Assembly: GCF_019459305.1 (NCBI RefSeq)
Contig: NZ_JAIBES010000022.1
Span: 1-64,000 of the forward strand
Direction of reading: 5' to 3'
Length of the DNA stretch: 64,000 nucleotides
From: Sphingopyxis sp.
GTDB taxonomy: Bacteria > Pseudomonadota > Alphaproteobacteria > Sphingomonadales > Sphingomonadaceae
Shown here piece by piece: positions 37,533 through 47,986 of this stretch; the stretch's first letter is position 1, and each line of letters begins with the position of its first letter. The position numbers and the translations under genes were made by a program. Below the pieces are notes generated by a model that saw nothing but the letters and a program-made list of their open reading frames with translations, did not search any database and was not told the origin of the DNA.

Positions 37533-38999
37533 ATGAGCGATTATCGCATCAAGGGCGAAACCGGTGAGTGGGAGGTCGTGATCGGCCTTGAGGTCCACGC
37601 CCAGATCACCACTAACGCTAAGCTGTTTTCGGGCGCCGCGACGGCGTTCGGGGCGGAGCCAAATACGCAGGTGAGCCTCGTGGACGCGGCCATGCCGGGG
37701 ATGCTGCCGGTTCCGAACCGCGAGTGCATCCGCCAGGCGGTGCGCACGGGCATGGCGATCGAGGCGCAGATCAATCGCTGGTCGCGGTTCGACCGCAAGA
37801 ATTATTTCTATGCCGACCTGCCGCAGGGTTATCAGATTTCGCAGCTTTATCATCCGCTTGTCGGCGAAGGCTCGATCACCGTCGAGGCGGACGAGAAGGC
37901 GGGCATTCCCGAAGCGAAGGTGATCGGGGTCGAGCGGATCCATGTCGAGCAGGACGCCGGGAAGCTGATGCACGACCAGCATCCGACGATGTCTTACGTC
38001 GATTTGAACCGCAGCGGCGTCGCATTGATGGAGATCGTGTCGAAGCCCGACATGCGCTCGCCGGCTGAGGCCGGGGCCTATGTCCGCAAATTGCGCGCGA
38101 TCCTGCGCTATGTCGGCTCGTGCGACGGCAATATGGAAGAAGGGTCGATGCGCGCCGACGTTAATGTCAGCGTGCGGAGGCCCGGCGACGAATTCGGGAC
38201 GCGCACCGAGACGAAGAATGTCAATTCGGTGCGCTTCGTCATGGCGGTGATCGAAGGCGAGGCAAAGCGTCAGGTCGAACTGATCGAAAGCGGCGGCACC
38301 GTGGTGCAGGAAACGCGGCTCTACGATCCCGACCGCAATGAGACGCGCTCGATGCGGTCGAAGGAAGATGCGCATGATTATCGCTACTTCCCCGATCCCG
38401 ACCTGCTGCCGCTCGAACTGGATGACGAATTTCTGGTCGAATGTCGCGAAAGCCTGCCCGAACTGCCCGATGCCAAGCGTGACCGTTATCTGGCGCTGGG
38501 GATTTCGCCGTATAACGCCGATGTTCTGACCGCCGAGGTTGAGGCAGCGCGCTGGTTCGACACGTTGCTCGATGCGGGCGCCAAGCCGGTTGCGGCGGCG
38601 AACTGGGTGACGAGCGAGTTGTTCGGCGCGCTCAATCGCATGGGCCGCGACCTGACCGATTCGCCGGTATCGCCGCAGCAGGCCGCCGAATTGCTTGGGC
38701 TGGTTGCCGACGGCACGATTTCGGGCACGATTGCGAAGCAGGTGTTCGAAAAGATGCTCGAAAGCGGCGACGGCGCTGCCGAAATCGTCGAGCGCGACGG
38801 GCTGAAGCAGACGAGCGACACCGGCGCGATCGAGGCGGAGATTGCCAAGATCCTGACCGCCAACGCCGACAAGGTCGAGCAGTATAAAGGCGGCAAGGAA
38901 GCGCTGTTCGGCTTCTTCGTCGGCCAGACGATGAAGGCGATGCAGGGCAAGGCGAACCCGCAGGTGGTCAACGAGCTGCTGAAGAAGGCGCTCGGCTGA
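37533..38999 (+). CDS. gatB: Asp-tRNA(Asn)/Glu-tRNA(Gln) amidotransferase subunit B
   Basis: This 488-residue GatB transfers ammonia to the tRNA-bound Glu or Asp. It starts [20 protein letters not shown], one base after the gatA stop. Core motifs are [46 protein letters not shown] and [20 protein letters not shown]. The YqeY-like tail ends with [14 protein letters not shown]. It completes gatCAB, the indirect pathway to Gln-tRNA and possibly Asn-tRNA. Confidence 0.96.
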   Translation: MSDYRIKGETGEWEVVIGLEVHAQITTNAKLFSGAATAFGAEPNTQVSLVDAAMPGMLPVPNRECIRQAVRTGMAIEAQINRWSRFDRKNYFYADLPQGYQISQLYHPLVGEGSITVEADEKAGIPEAKVIGVERIHVEQDAGKLMHDQHPTMSYVDLNRSGVALMEIVSKPDMRSPAEAGAYVRKLRAILRYVGSCDGNMEEGSMRADVNVSVRRPGDEFGTRTETKNVNSVRFVMAVIEGEAKRQVELIESGGTVVQETRLYDPDRNETRSMRSKEDAHDYRYFPDPDLLPLELDDEFLVECRESLPELPDAKRDRYLALGISPYNADVLTAEVEAARWFDTLLDAGAKPVAAANWVTSELFGALNRMGRDLTDSPVSPQQAAELLGLVADGTISGTIAKQVFEKMLESGDGAAEIVERDGLKQTSDTGAIEAEIAKILTANADKVEQYKGGKEALFGFFVGQTMKAMQGKANPQVVNELLKKALG

Positions 39000-39086
39000 T
39001 CCTCCTTTGTGATCGAGTTCCCAGTCAATTCAGTGGCTTCGGTGTCATTGGTGGCTAAACCCATGCCGGTATGATGCGAAGAATGA

Positions 39087-39564
39087 ATGATGATGAAGCG
39101 GATGATGGTTGCGGTTGGCGGTGCGCTGATGCTGGCGGGGCGGCACTGCGAGCGCCGCGCCCGCGGTGAACGACGGCTATGACTGGACGATGCGGATCAA
39201 CGAAGACCGGGTGTCGGACGCGATCCTCGCCTATGAAGTCGATGGCACTGACGACCAGCCGCTGAATTTTCGCTGCGAGCAGGGCGGCAATCGCATCTTT
39301 GCGGGGATTTCGGGCGCCTTCCCGGATTTGACCGCGGTCGAACTGGCGTCGGGTGATGCAAAGCTGCGCGTCACCGGCACGACCGAAATCGACGGAATGC
39401 CGTTTTTCCAGTCGCAGAGAATTGCGGGCGGATTGCCGCTGATCCACGCCTTTGCGGCGAACGGCTGGCTGCGGATGACCGCTAAAGGCCGCGCGATCGA
39501 CATGGCGGCAACGGTGACCGGCAAACAGGCGATCGCACGCTTCGTGGCATTCTGTACCGGGTAG
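39087..39564 (+). pseudogene. Secreted protein gene with a frameshift in its signal peptide
   Basis: An ATG-rich start gives MMMKRMMVAVGGALMLAG, a signal peptide, but that frame then reads RHCERR and stops. The second frame supplies TASAAPAVNDGYDWTMRINE, a normal cleavage region and a mature domain of about 130 residues ending ARFVAFCTG. The switch falls in GCTGGCGGGGCGGCACTG near 39135-39144, so one base has been gained or lost, or the sequence has an error. The intact part alone could start only at GTG 39166, without a signal. The family is not recognised. Confidence 0.7.
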
Positions 39565-39571
39565 CGAGGGC

Positions 39572-41260
39572 CTAGTTGGTCGCGTGCCAGACGCTGCGGC
39601 CCTCCTTGATCGTTTCGCGGACCTTGATGTCCTTGATGTCATCAACGCGCGTCGTCAGTGGGTTCCGGTCGAGAATGACGAAATCGGCGAGCAGTCCCGC
39701 CTTGATCCGGCCTTTTCGGTTCTCCTCGAAGATTTGCCACGCCGGGCCCGTGGTGAGCGCTTGTAACGCGGCGTAGGCGTCGATGCGCTCGTCCGGTCCG
39801 CTGACGATGCCGGTCGGCGAAATGCGCGCCATCGACGTCCACAGCATGAAGCGCGTGTCGAGCGGGGTGACGCTATAGTCGCTGTGGTTCGACGGCGTCA
39901 GCCCCGCGGCGCGTGCCGAGCGGAGCGGGCTGATGAAGTCGACGACCTCGGCGGGGAAATTGGTGCGGTGGACGTCGCCCCAATACCACGCATGGTTCGA
40001 GAAATAGCCCGGGCCGACGCCGATGCGGGCGTAGGCGGGCAGCTGGTCGCGGCGCTGGAATTGCGAATGGATGACGACCGGGCGGCGGTTGTCGGCGGCG
40101 GTGATGCCGAGCGCATCGAAGCCGCGGATTGCCATGTCGATCGCGGCGTCGCCATTGGCGTGGACGAACAGCTGCCAGCCGCGGTCGTGAACCTTTTTCG
40201 CCTGCGCGATGAAGTCGGCTTCGGATAGGATCGGTTCGCCGTGCCAGGGCTGGTACCCTTCGGGGCTGCCGCGCTGGTAATCGCGGGTGAAGAATCCGGT
40301 GCGCCCCTGCACCGATCCGTCGAGGACGAACTTGATCCCCTGCAATTTCACATGCCCCTGATAGGCGCCGAATTTCAGGTCCGGATTGGCGAGCAGCGCG
40401 TCGAGGCCGGTCGAGAAGGGGAGGAGAGCGAGGTCGATCTTGAGCCGTTCGCGCGCCGCGGCACTGGTCAGGAACGCGATGTCGGGCGGCAGCGTCGCAC
40501 CGTCCTGCGCGTGGGTGTAGCCTTCAGCGAAATAGGCGTTTTGCGCGGCGTCGAGCGCGGCGAGTTTCTGCTCGGCGCTCGGCTGCGGCATTTTGGCGAG
40601 CAGCAGGAACATCGCCTTTTCGAGCAGCACTCCATTGAGCTTGCCCGTATCGTCGCGCAGCATCATCCCGCCGGACGGGACGGGGGTGGCCTCGTGGATG
40701 CCAGCAGCCTTCAGTGCCGCACTGTTCGCGACGGCGCCGTGGAGCGAGACGTGGAGGACGACAAGCGGTCGGTCGGGGGCGACCGTGTCGAGTTCGGCGC
40801 GGTTGATGTAGCGTTTCTCCGCCAGCACCTCCTGATCGAATTGCCAGACGGTGGTCCAGCCGCCGGGTTTGGCGGGGCTGCGAGCCACATGGCTCCGAAT
40901 AGCGGCCTGAACGCCCGGAATATCAGTGATCGCGCCGTGCGCCTTGTCGCGCAGGTCGAGCCCGCCCGCGCTCATTGTCGCAACGGTGAAATGTGAATGA
41001 GCGTCGATGAAGCCGGGGAGCAGCGCCGCGCCCTTGAGGTCGCGGACGGCGGCATCCCGGCCCGCAGCGGCGCGGGCTTCCTTTTCGGACCCGGCGAAGG
41101 CGATGCGGCCATCGCGCGTCACGACCGCCTCGACCGTGTGCGGCTCGTCGCCGTCCATCGTGATGATCGGTCCGCCGTGATAGAGGGTCGCGCTATCTTG
41201 CGCGCTGGCGGGCGCGGCGATGGTCAACAGCAGCGCGGCGATGCCGGTCGATAATCTCAT
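39572..41260 (-). CDS. Secreted amidohydrolase (YtcJ-like)
   Basis: The start MRLSTGIAALLLTIAAPASA has GGAGAGAC upstream and gives 562 residues with a signal peptide. The amidohydrolase-3 family is shown by LPGFIDAHSHF (HxH metal site), KFVLDGSVQGRTGFF and WQLFVHANGDAAIDMAIRGF, and near the end DFVILDRNPLTT. It should hydrolyse an amide or related substrate in the periplasm. It stands alone, convergent with the frameshifted gene. Confidence 0.88.
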   Translation of the reverse strand: MRLSTGIAALLLTIAAPASAQDSATLYHGGPIITMDGDEPHTVEAVVTRDGRIAFAGSEKEARAAAGRDAAVRDLKGAALLPGFIDAHSHFTVATMSAGGLDLRDKAHGAITDIPGVQAAIRSHVARSPAKPGGWTTVWQFDQEVLAEKRYINRAELDTVAPDRPLVVLHVSLHGAVANSAALKAAGIHEATPVPSGGMMLRDDTGKLNGVLLEKAMFLLLAKMPQPSAEQKLAALDAAQNAYFAEGYTHAQDGATLPPDIAFLTSAAARERLKIDLALLPFSTGLDALLANPDLKFGAYQGHVKLQGIKFVLDGSVQGRTGFFTRDYQRGSPEGYQPWHGEPILSEADFIAQAKKVHDRGWQLFVHANGDAAIDMAIRGFDALGITAADNRRPVVIHSQFQRRDQLPAYARIGVGPGYFSNHAWYWGDVHRTNFPAEVVDFISPLRSARAAGLTPSNHSDYSVTPLDTRFMLWTSMARISPTGIVSGPDERIDAYAALQALTTGPAWQIFEENRKGRIKAGLLADFVILDRNPLTTRVDDIKDIKVRETIKEGRSVWHATN

Positions 41261-41414
41261 ATGTCTCTCCCCGGCGCGCATGGTGGCGGTCGGGGAGGGC
41301 GGAGGTCAAGTCTCTCTATGCAACCCATCATTGTCGCTGATGCAGCAAAGCAACCCAGCGCGGATTATACCGCCCTGGATTGCCTTGCTGAGCTCGGGTA
41401 TGCGCGAGCGCGAA

Positions 41415-41636
41415 TTAGACTTGCTGCGGCGGCACTTCGTCGGGGCCGCGGCCGGGCTCGGTCATATCGCCGCCGCCGCCCGGATTGCCGGGAATCTCCA
41501 TCGGCTGACCCGCGGGGTCTTCCTGAGGCGTCGGCTGCACCGGATGCTCGGGCGGCGCCATTGGTTCGATGGTGTCAGGCTTGGGTTTGGGGAAGGGGTC
41601 AGTGGCGCGAACGTTCAGGCTGGATGCAAAGGTCAT
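41415..41636 (-). CDS. Small proline-rich protein
   Basis: This 73-residue ORF begins MTFASSLNVRATDPFPKPKP and is Pro/Gly/Glu-rich throughout (PMAPPEHPVQPTPQEDPAGQ). It has a strong site AAGGAGAG eight bases before the ATG, which argues for translation. No signal or membrane segment is present. I do not recognise a family. The longer track ORF overlaps tRNA-Leu and is not likely. Confidence 0.6.
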   Translation of the reverse strand: MTFASSLNVRATDPFPKPKPDTIEPMAPPEHPVQPTPQEDPAGQPMEIPGNPGGGGDMTEPGRGPDEVPPQQV

Positions 41637-41803
41637 ATGGGCTCTCCTTGCCTTATCAACGAATGGGCGCGGTGCGCGTTCCCCCGCAGAAATGTCGGGC
41701 TTTGTGCCCTTGCCCTCGGCGGCGCGTCTGCTATAGCCCCGCGCGGCCCGCACGGGCGTGCGCGGCACAGCGCGCGGCTTTGTGCACCCGGCCGAAAGCC
41801 TCT

Positions 41804-41888
41804 GCGGGCGTGGCGGAATTGGTAGACGCGCTGGTTTTAGGTACCAGTATCGCAAGATGTGGGGGTTCGAGTCCCTTCGCCCGCACCA
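41804..41888 (+). tRNA. tRNA-Leu (anticodon UAG)
   Basis: GCGGGCG pairs with CGCCCGC before the encoded CCA. The anticodon arm CTGGT-TTTAGGT-ACCAG gives anticodon TAG. The T arm GGGGTTCGAGTCCCT and a long variable arm are present. The length is 85 nt. It is the second tRNA-Leu of the window. Confidence 0.96.
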
Positions 41889-41988
41889 GTTCCGACGATC
41901 TGCTGGGGATGGAACCGGGATAGGGGAACCCCGCCATGTGGCCGGGGTTCATCGTTACGAGATTTTGAGCAAGGATAAGACCAAGGCA

Positions 41989-43596
41989 ATGAAGACCGTC
42001 GAAACGCTGAACGAAGGCCTGAAGCGCGAATATCGCGTGACCATCACCGCCAAGGACATCGACGCCCGCGTCGACGACGAGGTGAAGAGCATGGCGCCGA
42101 CCGTGCGCATGCCCGGCTTCCGCCCCGGCAAGGTGCCGCCGAACCTGATCCGCAAGATGCACGGCCCCGCGCTGTCGGCCGACGCGCTGAACAAGGCGAT
42201 CGACGCCGGGGTTCGCGACCTGATGGCCAAGGAAAAGCTGCGTCCCGCGTTGCAGCCCGCGGTCACGCTGGCCGATGGTTATGAAACCGGCAAGGACGCC
42301 GAAGTCACCGTCGCACTCGAAGTGCTGCCCGACATCAAGACCCCGTCGATCGACGGGCTGAAGCTCGAGCGTCTGACCGTTCCCACCGACGACAAGGCGG
42401 TGATGGCCAAGATCGAAGAATTTGCCGCGCAGATGAAGCGCTTCGAAGAAGCGCCGAAGACCAAGAAGGCCGCAAGCGGCGACCAGGTCATCATCGATTT
42501 TGCCGGCAGCGTCGACGGCGTCGCCTTTGATGGCGGCACCGGTGAAGACATGGCGGTCGAAATCGGTTCGGGCCAGCTGATCCCGGGTTTCGAAGACCAG
42601 CTGATTGGCGCCAAGGTCGGCGACGCGAAGACCGTCAAGGTGACCTTCCCCGCCGAATATCCGGTCGAGAATCTGAAGGGTGCCAAAGCCGAATTCGCCG
42701 TGACGGTAAAGGAAGTGAAGGTTCCGGCAGCGTCGAAGATCGACGATGAGTTCGCCAAGTCGCTCGGCCTTGAAAGCCTCGACAAGCTCAAAGAGCTGAT
42801 GAAGGATCAGGTCGAGCAGGAACTGAACGGCCTGACGCGTACCTATATGAAGCGCAAGCTGCTCGACCAGCTCGCCGCTAGCCATGATTTCGACGTGCCG
42901 CCGACGATGGTCGAGGCGGAATTTGCGCAGATCTGGCAGCAGCTGGAGCAGGAAGTCGAAATCGAAGAAGATCCCGTCGCGGCGAAGGCCGAGCTGGAAG
43001 CCGACCGCGACGATTATCACGCGATCGCGGTGCGCCGCGTCCGTCTGGGTCTGCTGCTGTCCGAAATCGGCCAGGCGCATGGCGTGCAGGTTTCGCAGCA
43101 GGAAATGCAGCGGCTCATCATGCAGGCGGCGCAGCAGTATCGCCCCGAAGATCGCGGCCGCTTCATGGACTATGTCCAGCAGGACGCGCTCGCTGCGGCG
43201 CAGCTCCGCGCTCCGCTTTATGAGGATAAGGTCGTCGACTTCCTGTTCGAAAAGGCCGAGATCAGCGACCGCGAAACCACCCGCGAGGAACTGGAAGCGG
43301 CGATCGAAGCCGATGACGATAGCGGCCATGTCCACGGCCCGGGCTGTGGCCACGATCATGATCACGACCACAAGCCGGCCAAGAAGGCGGCAGCGAAAAA
43401 GCCCGCAGCCAAAAAGGCTGACGTGAAGGAAGACGCCGCCGAGGCCGCCCCCGCCAAGAAGGCACCGGCAAAGAAGGCAGAAGCCAAGACCGAAGATAAG
43501 CCTGCTGCGGCAAAGAAGGCTGCCCCGGACAAAACGGAGGTTGAAAAACCTGCGGCCAAGAAGGCGCCTGCGAAGAAGGCCGCTGCCAAGAAATAG
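41989..43596 (+). CDS. tig: Trigger factor with His-rich and Lys/Ala-rich tail
   Basis: This 535-residue ribosome-bound chaperone and prolyl isomerase starts MKTVETLNEGLKREYRVTIT. The ribosome-binding signature is MPGFRPGKVPPNLIRKMHG. The FKBP-type domain is at about residues 150-245 (DQVIIDFAGSVDGVAFDGGT), then the chaperone arms. E. coli trigger factor has 432 residues; the extra roughly 90 here comprise HVHGPGCGHDHDHDH (about 447-461) and repeats of the AKKA/PAKK type, like histone H1. A terminator follows. clpP and clpX, often next, are absent. Confidence 0.95.
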   Translation: MKTVETLNEGLKREYRVTITAKDIDARVDDEVKSMAPTVRMPGFRPGKVPPNLIRKMHGPALSADALNKAIDAGVRDLMAKEKLRPALQPAVTLADGYETGKDAEVTVALEVLPDIKTPSIDGLKLERLTVPTDDKAVMAKIEEFAAQMKRFEEAPKTKKAASGDQVIIDFAGSVDGVAFDGGTGEDMAVEIGSGQLIPGFEDQLIGAKVGDAKTVKVTFPAEYPVENLKGAKAEFAVTVKEVKVPAASKIDDEFAKSLGLESLDKLKELMKDQVEQELNGLTRTYMKRKLLDQLAASHDFDVPPTMVEAEFAQIWQQLEQEVEIEEDPVAAKAELEADRDDYHAIAVRRVRLGLLLSEIGQAHGVQVSQQEMQRLIMQAAQQYRPEDRGRFMDYVQQDALAAAQLRAPLYEDKVVDFLFEKAEISDRETTREELEAAIEADDDSGHVHGPGCGHDHDHDHKPAKKAAAKKPAAKKADVKEDAAEAAPAKKAPAKKAEAKTEDKPAAAKKAAPDKTEVEKPAAKKAPAKKAAAKK

Positions 43597-43615
43597 ATTT
43601 CGCAAGAAGCCGAGC

Positions 43616-43651
43616 AAAAAGGCCGGGTGGAATTTCTCCCCGGCCTTTTTT
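43616..43651 (+). terminator. Rho-independent terminator of tig
   Basis: AAAAAGGCCGGG pairs with CCCGGCCTTTTTT around TGGAATTTCTC, 20 bases after the tig stop, and ends in six T. Confidence 0.92.
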
Positions 43652-43749
43652 GCGTTGGCTCGCGATCGGGCGGTCAGATTCGATCTGGCAAGATGGCATT
43701 CCCGTGGGCGGCGGGCCGTGATACCGACGCGTATCGGGGAGATTGTGCC

Positions 43750-44874
43750 ATGCGCCATGTGATTGCCGCCTTCGTCCTTGCCGCTTCGGCGGCCGTGTCG
43801 ATGCCCACGGAAGCCCAGCAGCCAGGCCGATTGATTTCGGCCGCACCGATCCAGGACACTCCGGCCGGGGTGCAGGCGTGGCGGGTGCAATATTTGACAA
43901 GTAATCAGAGCGGCGTCCCGCTGGCCGTGACCGGCATCGTTGCGGCGCCGATGGAGGCGATTCCGTCCCGCCCGCGCCGCGTCATCGCTTGGACCCACGG
44001 CGCGTGGGGCGTCGCCGAAAAATGCGCACCCTCGCTCAGCCCGAGCTTCTTTTCCGCGACTGCGGCGATTGACGCAGTCAGTCGCGGTTATGTCGTTGTC
44101 GCGCCCGACTATATCGGCCTCGCCAGTCCGACGATGCACCCCTTCCTCGTCGGACCCGACACCGCCCATTCGGTTCTCGATGGCGTGCGTGCAGCGCGCG
44201 AAATTGCGGGCGCAGCGGCGGGCAGCGACTTTGCCGTGTGGGGCGAATCGCAGGGCGGCCACGCCGCGTTGTGGACTGCGACGGCAGCGCGTTCCTATGC
44301 CCCCGACCTCACGCTGATTGCGACGGCCGCCGCCGCGCCGCCGACCGATCTCGCCGCCAATCTGCGCGACGGCAGCGACAAGAATGCTCGTGCGCTGTTG
44401 CTGTCCTTCACCCTGCACAGTTGGTCGACCCTGTATGGCTTTTCGATGGACGGCGTCGCCAACCGCACCAATCAGGGGATCATCACTCGACTAGCGCAGA
44501 ATAATTGCGTGAACCTCGACAAGAAGCCCAAGTTCGGCACGATCCTGGGCATTCTGACCATCGTCCGCGCGACGAAGAACAAGGACATCGCGAAGATTGA
44601 ACCCTTCGGCAGCTTCGCGCGCGCCAACAGCGTCGATGCGGCGCGGGTGCCGGGGCCGCTGCTGATCGCGCAGAGCCGCAACGACACGATTGTCGCGTCC
44701 TCGGTCACGCGCAAGTTCGCCAAGGCGGTGTGCCGGCGGGGGACGGGTGTCCGCTGGATCGACATGACGGGCGATCATGGCAACAGCGCCCGCGAAAGTG
44801 CGCAGGAAACAATCGGCTGGATCACGTCACGCTTCGACGGCAACCCAGCGCCGAATGATTGTCGGCGGGTTTAG
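43750..44874 (+). CDS. Secreted alpha/beta hydrolase (secretory-lipase-like)
   Basis: I set the start at MRHVIAAFVLAASAA (374 residues, signal peptide cut near AQQ). The nucleophile elbow is DFAVWGESQGGHAALWTATA. VIAWTHGAWGVAEKCAPS near the oxyanion site, GYVVVAPDYIGLASPTMHPF and a late Asp/His pair (SRNDTIV, TGDHGNS) follow the secretory lipase (LIP) plan. The substrate may be an ester or polyester. It sits after the tig terminator with its own transcription. Confidence 0.84.
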   Translation: MRHVIAAFVLAASAAVSMPTEAQQPGRLISAAPIQDTPAGVQAWRVQYLTSNQSGVPLAVTGIVAAPMEAIPSRPRRVIAWTHGAWGVAEKCAPSLSPSFFSATAAIDAVSRGYVVVAPDYIGLASPTMHPFLVGPDTAHSVLDGVRAAREIAGAAAGSDFAVWGESQGGHAALWTATAARSYAPDLTLIATAAAAPPTDLAANLRDGSDKNARALLLSFTLHSWSTLYGFSMDGVANRTNQGIITRLAQNNCVNLDKKPKFGTILGILTIVRATKNKDIAKIEPFGSFARANSVDAARVPGPLLIAQSRNDTIVASSVTRKFAKAVCRRGTGVRWIDMTGDHGNSARESAQETIGWITSRFDGNPAPNDCRRV

Positions 44875-44879
44875 CGAAA

Positions 44880-45320
44880 CTAATCGAAAACTTTCTGGTC
44901 GATGGTTTCCTTTGCGAACCAGGCGCGAGCGTCGGGACGGAACAGGAAATAGATTGATAGCGCGGTCAGCGCCGTACCTGCGAGCGAAATGGCGAGCGCG
45001 AAACCGGTGGAAGGCATGGGATCATTGATCGATGTGAACGCGGCGATGACACCAAATCCCATCACTACGACATAAATCCACTTTGTGATATTGCTCGCCC
45101 GTCTCGAGATCAGGTACCAAAGAAGCAGGCTGAGTGCCAAACTGAAGCCGATAGCAAGGGCGACTCCAATCGCTGCACCGTCAACCGACGACGAAAGACG
45201 TGGATCGCTCTTCAGTGCCTCCATCATGGTCGGCCAATGAAGGGCAAAACTAGCCACTCCGGTCAGGGTCGATGCCCAAAAGCTGCGCTCGAAATTGATA
45301 ATTGAAGGCGGACGCCGCAT
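44880..45320 (-). CDS. Small four-span membrane protein
   Basis: This 146-residue protein has about four hydrophobic segments (AAIGVALAIGFSLALSLLLW, IYVVVMGFGVIAAFTSI, FALAISLAGTALTALSIYFL). No family is recognised. GC content is visibly lower than in the neighbouring era and tig genes, which may indicate transfer. It ends 6 bases from the convergent hydrolase gene and starts 12 bases past the era stop on the same strand. Confidence 0.68.
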   Translation of the reverse strand: MRRPPSIINFERSFWASTLTGVASFALHWPTMMEALKSDPRLSSSVDGAAIGVALAIGFSLALSLLLWYLISRRASNITKWIYVVVMGFGVIAAFTSINDPMPSTGFALAISLAGTALTALSIYFLFRPDARAWFAKETIDQKVFD

Positions 45321-45332
45321 ATGTCGTCCCCT

Positions 45333-46226
45333 CTAATCCACCCAATCAAGCCCCATGTCGCGATAGACGCTGCGGTCTTCGTCCCAGTTCGCCTTGACTT
45401 TCACGTGCAGGAAAAGGTGGACCGGGCGCCCCAGCAATTCGCCGAGCTCGGCGCGCGCCTTGCTGCCGATTTCCTTGATCCGTTCGCCTTTGTGACCCAG
45501 GATGATCGCGCGCTGGTTGTCGCGGGCGACCAGGATCTGCTGGTGGATTTCGGCGCTGCCGTCAGGGCGGGTGGTGAATTTTTCGGTTTCGACGGTTGAC
45601 TGGTACGGCAGCTCTTCATGGAGTTGGCGGTAAAGCTGTTCGCGGGTGATTTCGGCGGCGAGCATGCGTTCGGGGGCGTCGCTAACCTCGTCCTCGGGGA
45701 AATGCCACGGCCCTTCGGGCATCAGCTTCGCCAGCGTCGCCTTGAGTTCGGGAACGCCGTCACCGGTGCTCGCCGAGACGAAGAAGGTTTCGTCGAATTT
45801 AACGCGCTCGTTAAGCGTCGTCGCGGTTGTCAGCAGCTTATCCTTGCGGGTCAGGTCAACCTTGTTGAGCACGAGGAACTTCTTTTCGGGCCGCCCCTCG
45901 ATCCCCTGCAGCACGCGCTCGGCGCGCTCGCCGAGCTTCGCCGCGGCGTCGATCATGACGAGGATCGCTTCGGCCTGGTCGAGGCTGTTCCACGCCGCCG
46001 CGACCATCGCGCGGTCGAGGCGGCGGGTGGGGGCGAAGATGCCCGGGGTGTCGATCAGCACGATCTGGGTTTCGCCGTCCATCGCGACCCCCATCAGCCG
46101 GGTGCGCGTCGTCTGCGCCTTGGGGCTGACGATCGCGACCTTCTGGCCGACGAGCGCGTTGACGATCGTCGATTTGCCCGCGTTGGGCGCGCCGACGACG
46201 GCGACAAATCCGCAGCGGTGGGTCAT
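45333..46226 (-). CDS. era: GTPase Era
   Basis: This 297-residue GTPase assists 16S rRNA maturation. It has the G1 motif [15 protein letters not shown]3 [13 protein letters not shown] and G4 NKVDL. The C-terminal KH domain is [20 protein letters not shown] followed by [20 protein letters not shown]. Its ATG overlaps the rnc stop by four bases. It is the last gene of lepB-rnc-era. Confidence 0.96.
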   Translation of the reverse strand: MTHRCGFVAVVGAPNAGKSTIVNALVGQKVAIVSPKAQTTRTRLMGVAMDGETQIVLIDTPGIFAPTRRLDRAMVAAAWNSLDQAEAILVMIDAAAKLGERAERVLQGIEGRPEKKFLVLNKVDLTRKDKLLTTATTLNERVKFDETFFVSASTGDGVPELKATLAKLMPEGPWHFPEDEVSDAPERMLAAEITREQLYRQLHEELPYQSTVETEKFTTRPDGSAEIHQQILVARDNQRAIILGHKGERIKEIGSKARAELGELLGRPVHLFLHVKVKANWDEDRSVYRDMGLDWVD

Positions 46227-46903
46227 AATTTCATTCCTTCGAGTTCGGCGAGCAATGTCGCCGCTGCGGCCTTTTCGGCCGCCTGTTTGCTGGTGCCTTC
46301 GGCCTCGGCGCGCGCGAGCTTCCCGATGCTCACCGCGACGCGGAAGCGCGGCGCATGGTCCGGTCCTTCGCGCGCGATGATTTCATATTCGGGCGGGCGG
46401 CGTTTGCGCGCCAATGCCCATTCCTGCAGCGCCGCCTTGGGGTGCTTGGGCGCCTCCGCCTGCCCGTCGACCATGTCGCCCCAATGCGCGAGGATGAAGG
46501 TCCGCGCCGCATCGACACCCTGATCGAGATAGAGCGCCCCGATCAGCGCCTCGATCGCGTCAGCGGCGATATTGTCGCTGTAGCGACCGCCGTCGTTACG
46601 CGCCTGCGCGCCAAAGCGGATCAGGTCGGTGAGGTTCAGCCGCTGCGCAATTGCGGCGCAGGTGGCGCCCGAAGCCAGCACATGCAGCCGCGACGACATC
46701 TCGCCTTCGCTCGCGTGCGGATAGCGCGCGTAAAGTTCGGACGCGATGACGAGGCCGAGGACGCGGTCGCCCAGAAACTCCAGCCGCTGATAATCTGCGC
46801 GCCCGGTGCTGCCATGGGTCAGCGCCAGTTCGTACAGCGCCAGATCGTCCGGGGTGCTGCCGAGGATTTCGGCGAGCGCCCCGGTGTCGAGCTTATCGGT
46901 CAA
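46223..46903 (-). CDS. rnc: Ribonuclease III
   Basis: This 226-residue enzyme cleaves double-stranded RNA in rRNA processing. The signature is [20 protein letters not shown], with [15 protein letters not shown] for the second acidic site. A C-terminal dsRNA-binding domain ([20 protein letters not shown] ... [16 protein letters not shown]) is present. It overlaps lepB and era by four bases on each side. Confidence 0.96.
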   Translation of the reverse strand: MTDKLDTGALAEILGSTPDDLALYELALTHGSTGRADYQRLEFLGDRVLGLVIASELYARYPHASEGEMSSRLHVLASGATCAAIAQRLNLTDLIRFGAQARNDGGRYSDNIAADAIEALIGALYLDQGVDAARTFILAHWGDMVDGQAEAPKHPKAALQEWALARKRRPPEYEIIAREGPDHAPRFRVAVSIGKLARAEAEGTSKQAAEKAAAATLLAELEGMKL

Positions 46904-47784
46904 AAACCGTCCCCGATGCGGCTCCAGCGCGCTGCGGTGAACCAGCTGATCGGGTTGATCCAGCTTGCCGATCCGTCGGTCGAGAACATCCCGACCAGCG
47001 CCTTGCCGACCAGATTTTCCAAGGGAACGAGGCCTATCCCTTGATTTTCCATCGCCGGGAAACGGCTGTCGGCGCTGCGGTCGCGGTTGTCGCCCATCAT
47101 GAACAAATGGCCTTCGGGAACGACGACGAGCGGGGTGTTGTCCTCGGCGATCGGTGCGATGTCGAGGATCGCATAGCTTTTGCCGCTGGGGAGCGTTTCG
47201 CGATACTGTTTATATCGGCATTGACGCTGGCCGTCGGGGGCGACTTCCTCAAACTCCATCGAGTAGCAGGGCAGGGTGCCCATCGCGCGCGATGCTTCGA
47301 CCATGTTTGCGGTCACCGGGATGACGAAATCGGGCATGGTTTCGCGCTTCAGCGGCGTGCCGTTGAGCAACACGATGCCGTCTTTCACCTGCACGCTGTC
47401 GCCCGGCAAGCCGATGACGCGCTTGATATAATCATTGTCGGCGCTCGGCGGCGCCTTGAACACCGCGACGTCGCCGCGTTCGGGGGTGCGCGCGAAAACG
47501 CGGCCGGGGATCAGCGGGAGGCTGAACGGCAAGCTGTATTTCGAATAGCCATAGGCCATCTTGTTGACGAGAAGATAGTCGCCGATCAGTAGCCGAGGTT
47601 GCATCGATTCCGATGGAATGTTGAACGGCGACAGGAAAAAGCTGCGGAAAATCAGCACCGCTATCGCGAGCAGCGCGAGGAAGCGGACGGTATCGACGGC
47701 CTCTTCCTTTGCCGACGCCGGCGCAGGGGTCGGAGCAGACGGGCTGGCGGGCGCGTTATCGGCGGTAAAGCTGGCTTCAGTCAT
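46900..47784 (-). CDS. lepB: Signal peptidase I
   Basis: This 294-residue enzyme removes signal peptides from exported proteins. It starts [20 protein letters not shown] and has one membrane anchor ([16 protein letters not shown]). The catalytic Ser is in [20 protein letters not shown] and the Lys in [33 protein letters not shown] is the conserved box E. The track ORF adds about 220 codons antisense to pgi and is rejected. Divergent from pgi. Confidence 0.95.
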   Translation of the reverse strand: MTEASFTADNAPASPSAPTPAPASAKEEAVDTVRFLALLAIAVLIFRSFFLSPFNIPSESMQPRLLIGDYLLVNKMAYGYSKYSLPFSLPLIPGRVFARTPERGDVAVFKAPPSADNDYIKRVIGLPGDSVQVKDGIVLLNGTPLKRETMPDFVIPVTANMVEASRAMGTLPCYSMEFEEVAPDGQRQCRYKQYRETLPSGKSYAILDIAPIAEDNTPLVVVPEGHLFMMGDNRDRSADSRFPAMENQGIGLVPLENLVGKALVGMFSTDGSASWINPISWFTAARWSRIGDGF

Positions 47785-47888
47785 GCCGCGGCATTGGCGA
47801 TGAATAGGTTGCCACGTCAAGCAAATATCGGCGGATGACGCTGGTGTCGCGAGGGTGGGAGGCCTAGAGAAGGGCCGACATCTCACCT

Positions 47889-47968
47889 CCGTTCGGATCG
47901 AGCGATGTCGAGACACCCATAGGTGGCGCATGCCCTCCCGGTGTCTCGATATCGCACGACAGGAACGG
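47889..47968. repeat. Palindromic intergenic repeat, family C (copy 1)
   Basis: CCGTTCGGATCGAGCGATGT is mirrored by ATCGCACGACAGGAACGG, with inner GTCGAGACACC / GGTGTCTCGA. The second copy lies at 63182-63260. It fills the gap between lepB and pgi. Confidence 0.82.
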
Positions 47969-47986
47969 ACTTTAGAGGACTTTCGC

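Noticed and set aside
41731-44418. 895-residue minus-strand ORF
   Set aside because: It is antisense to tRNA-Leu, tig and the hydrolase gene. GC-rich codon bias of tig leaves the opposite frame open; no domain is present.
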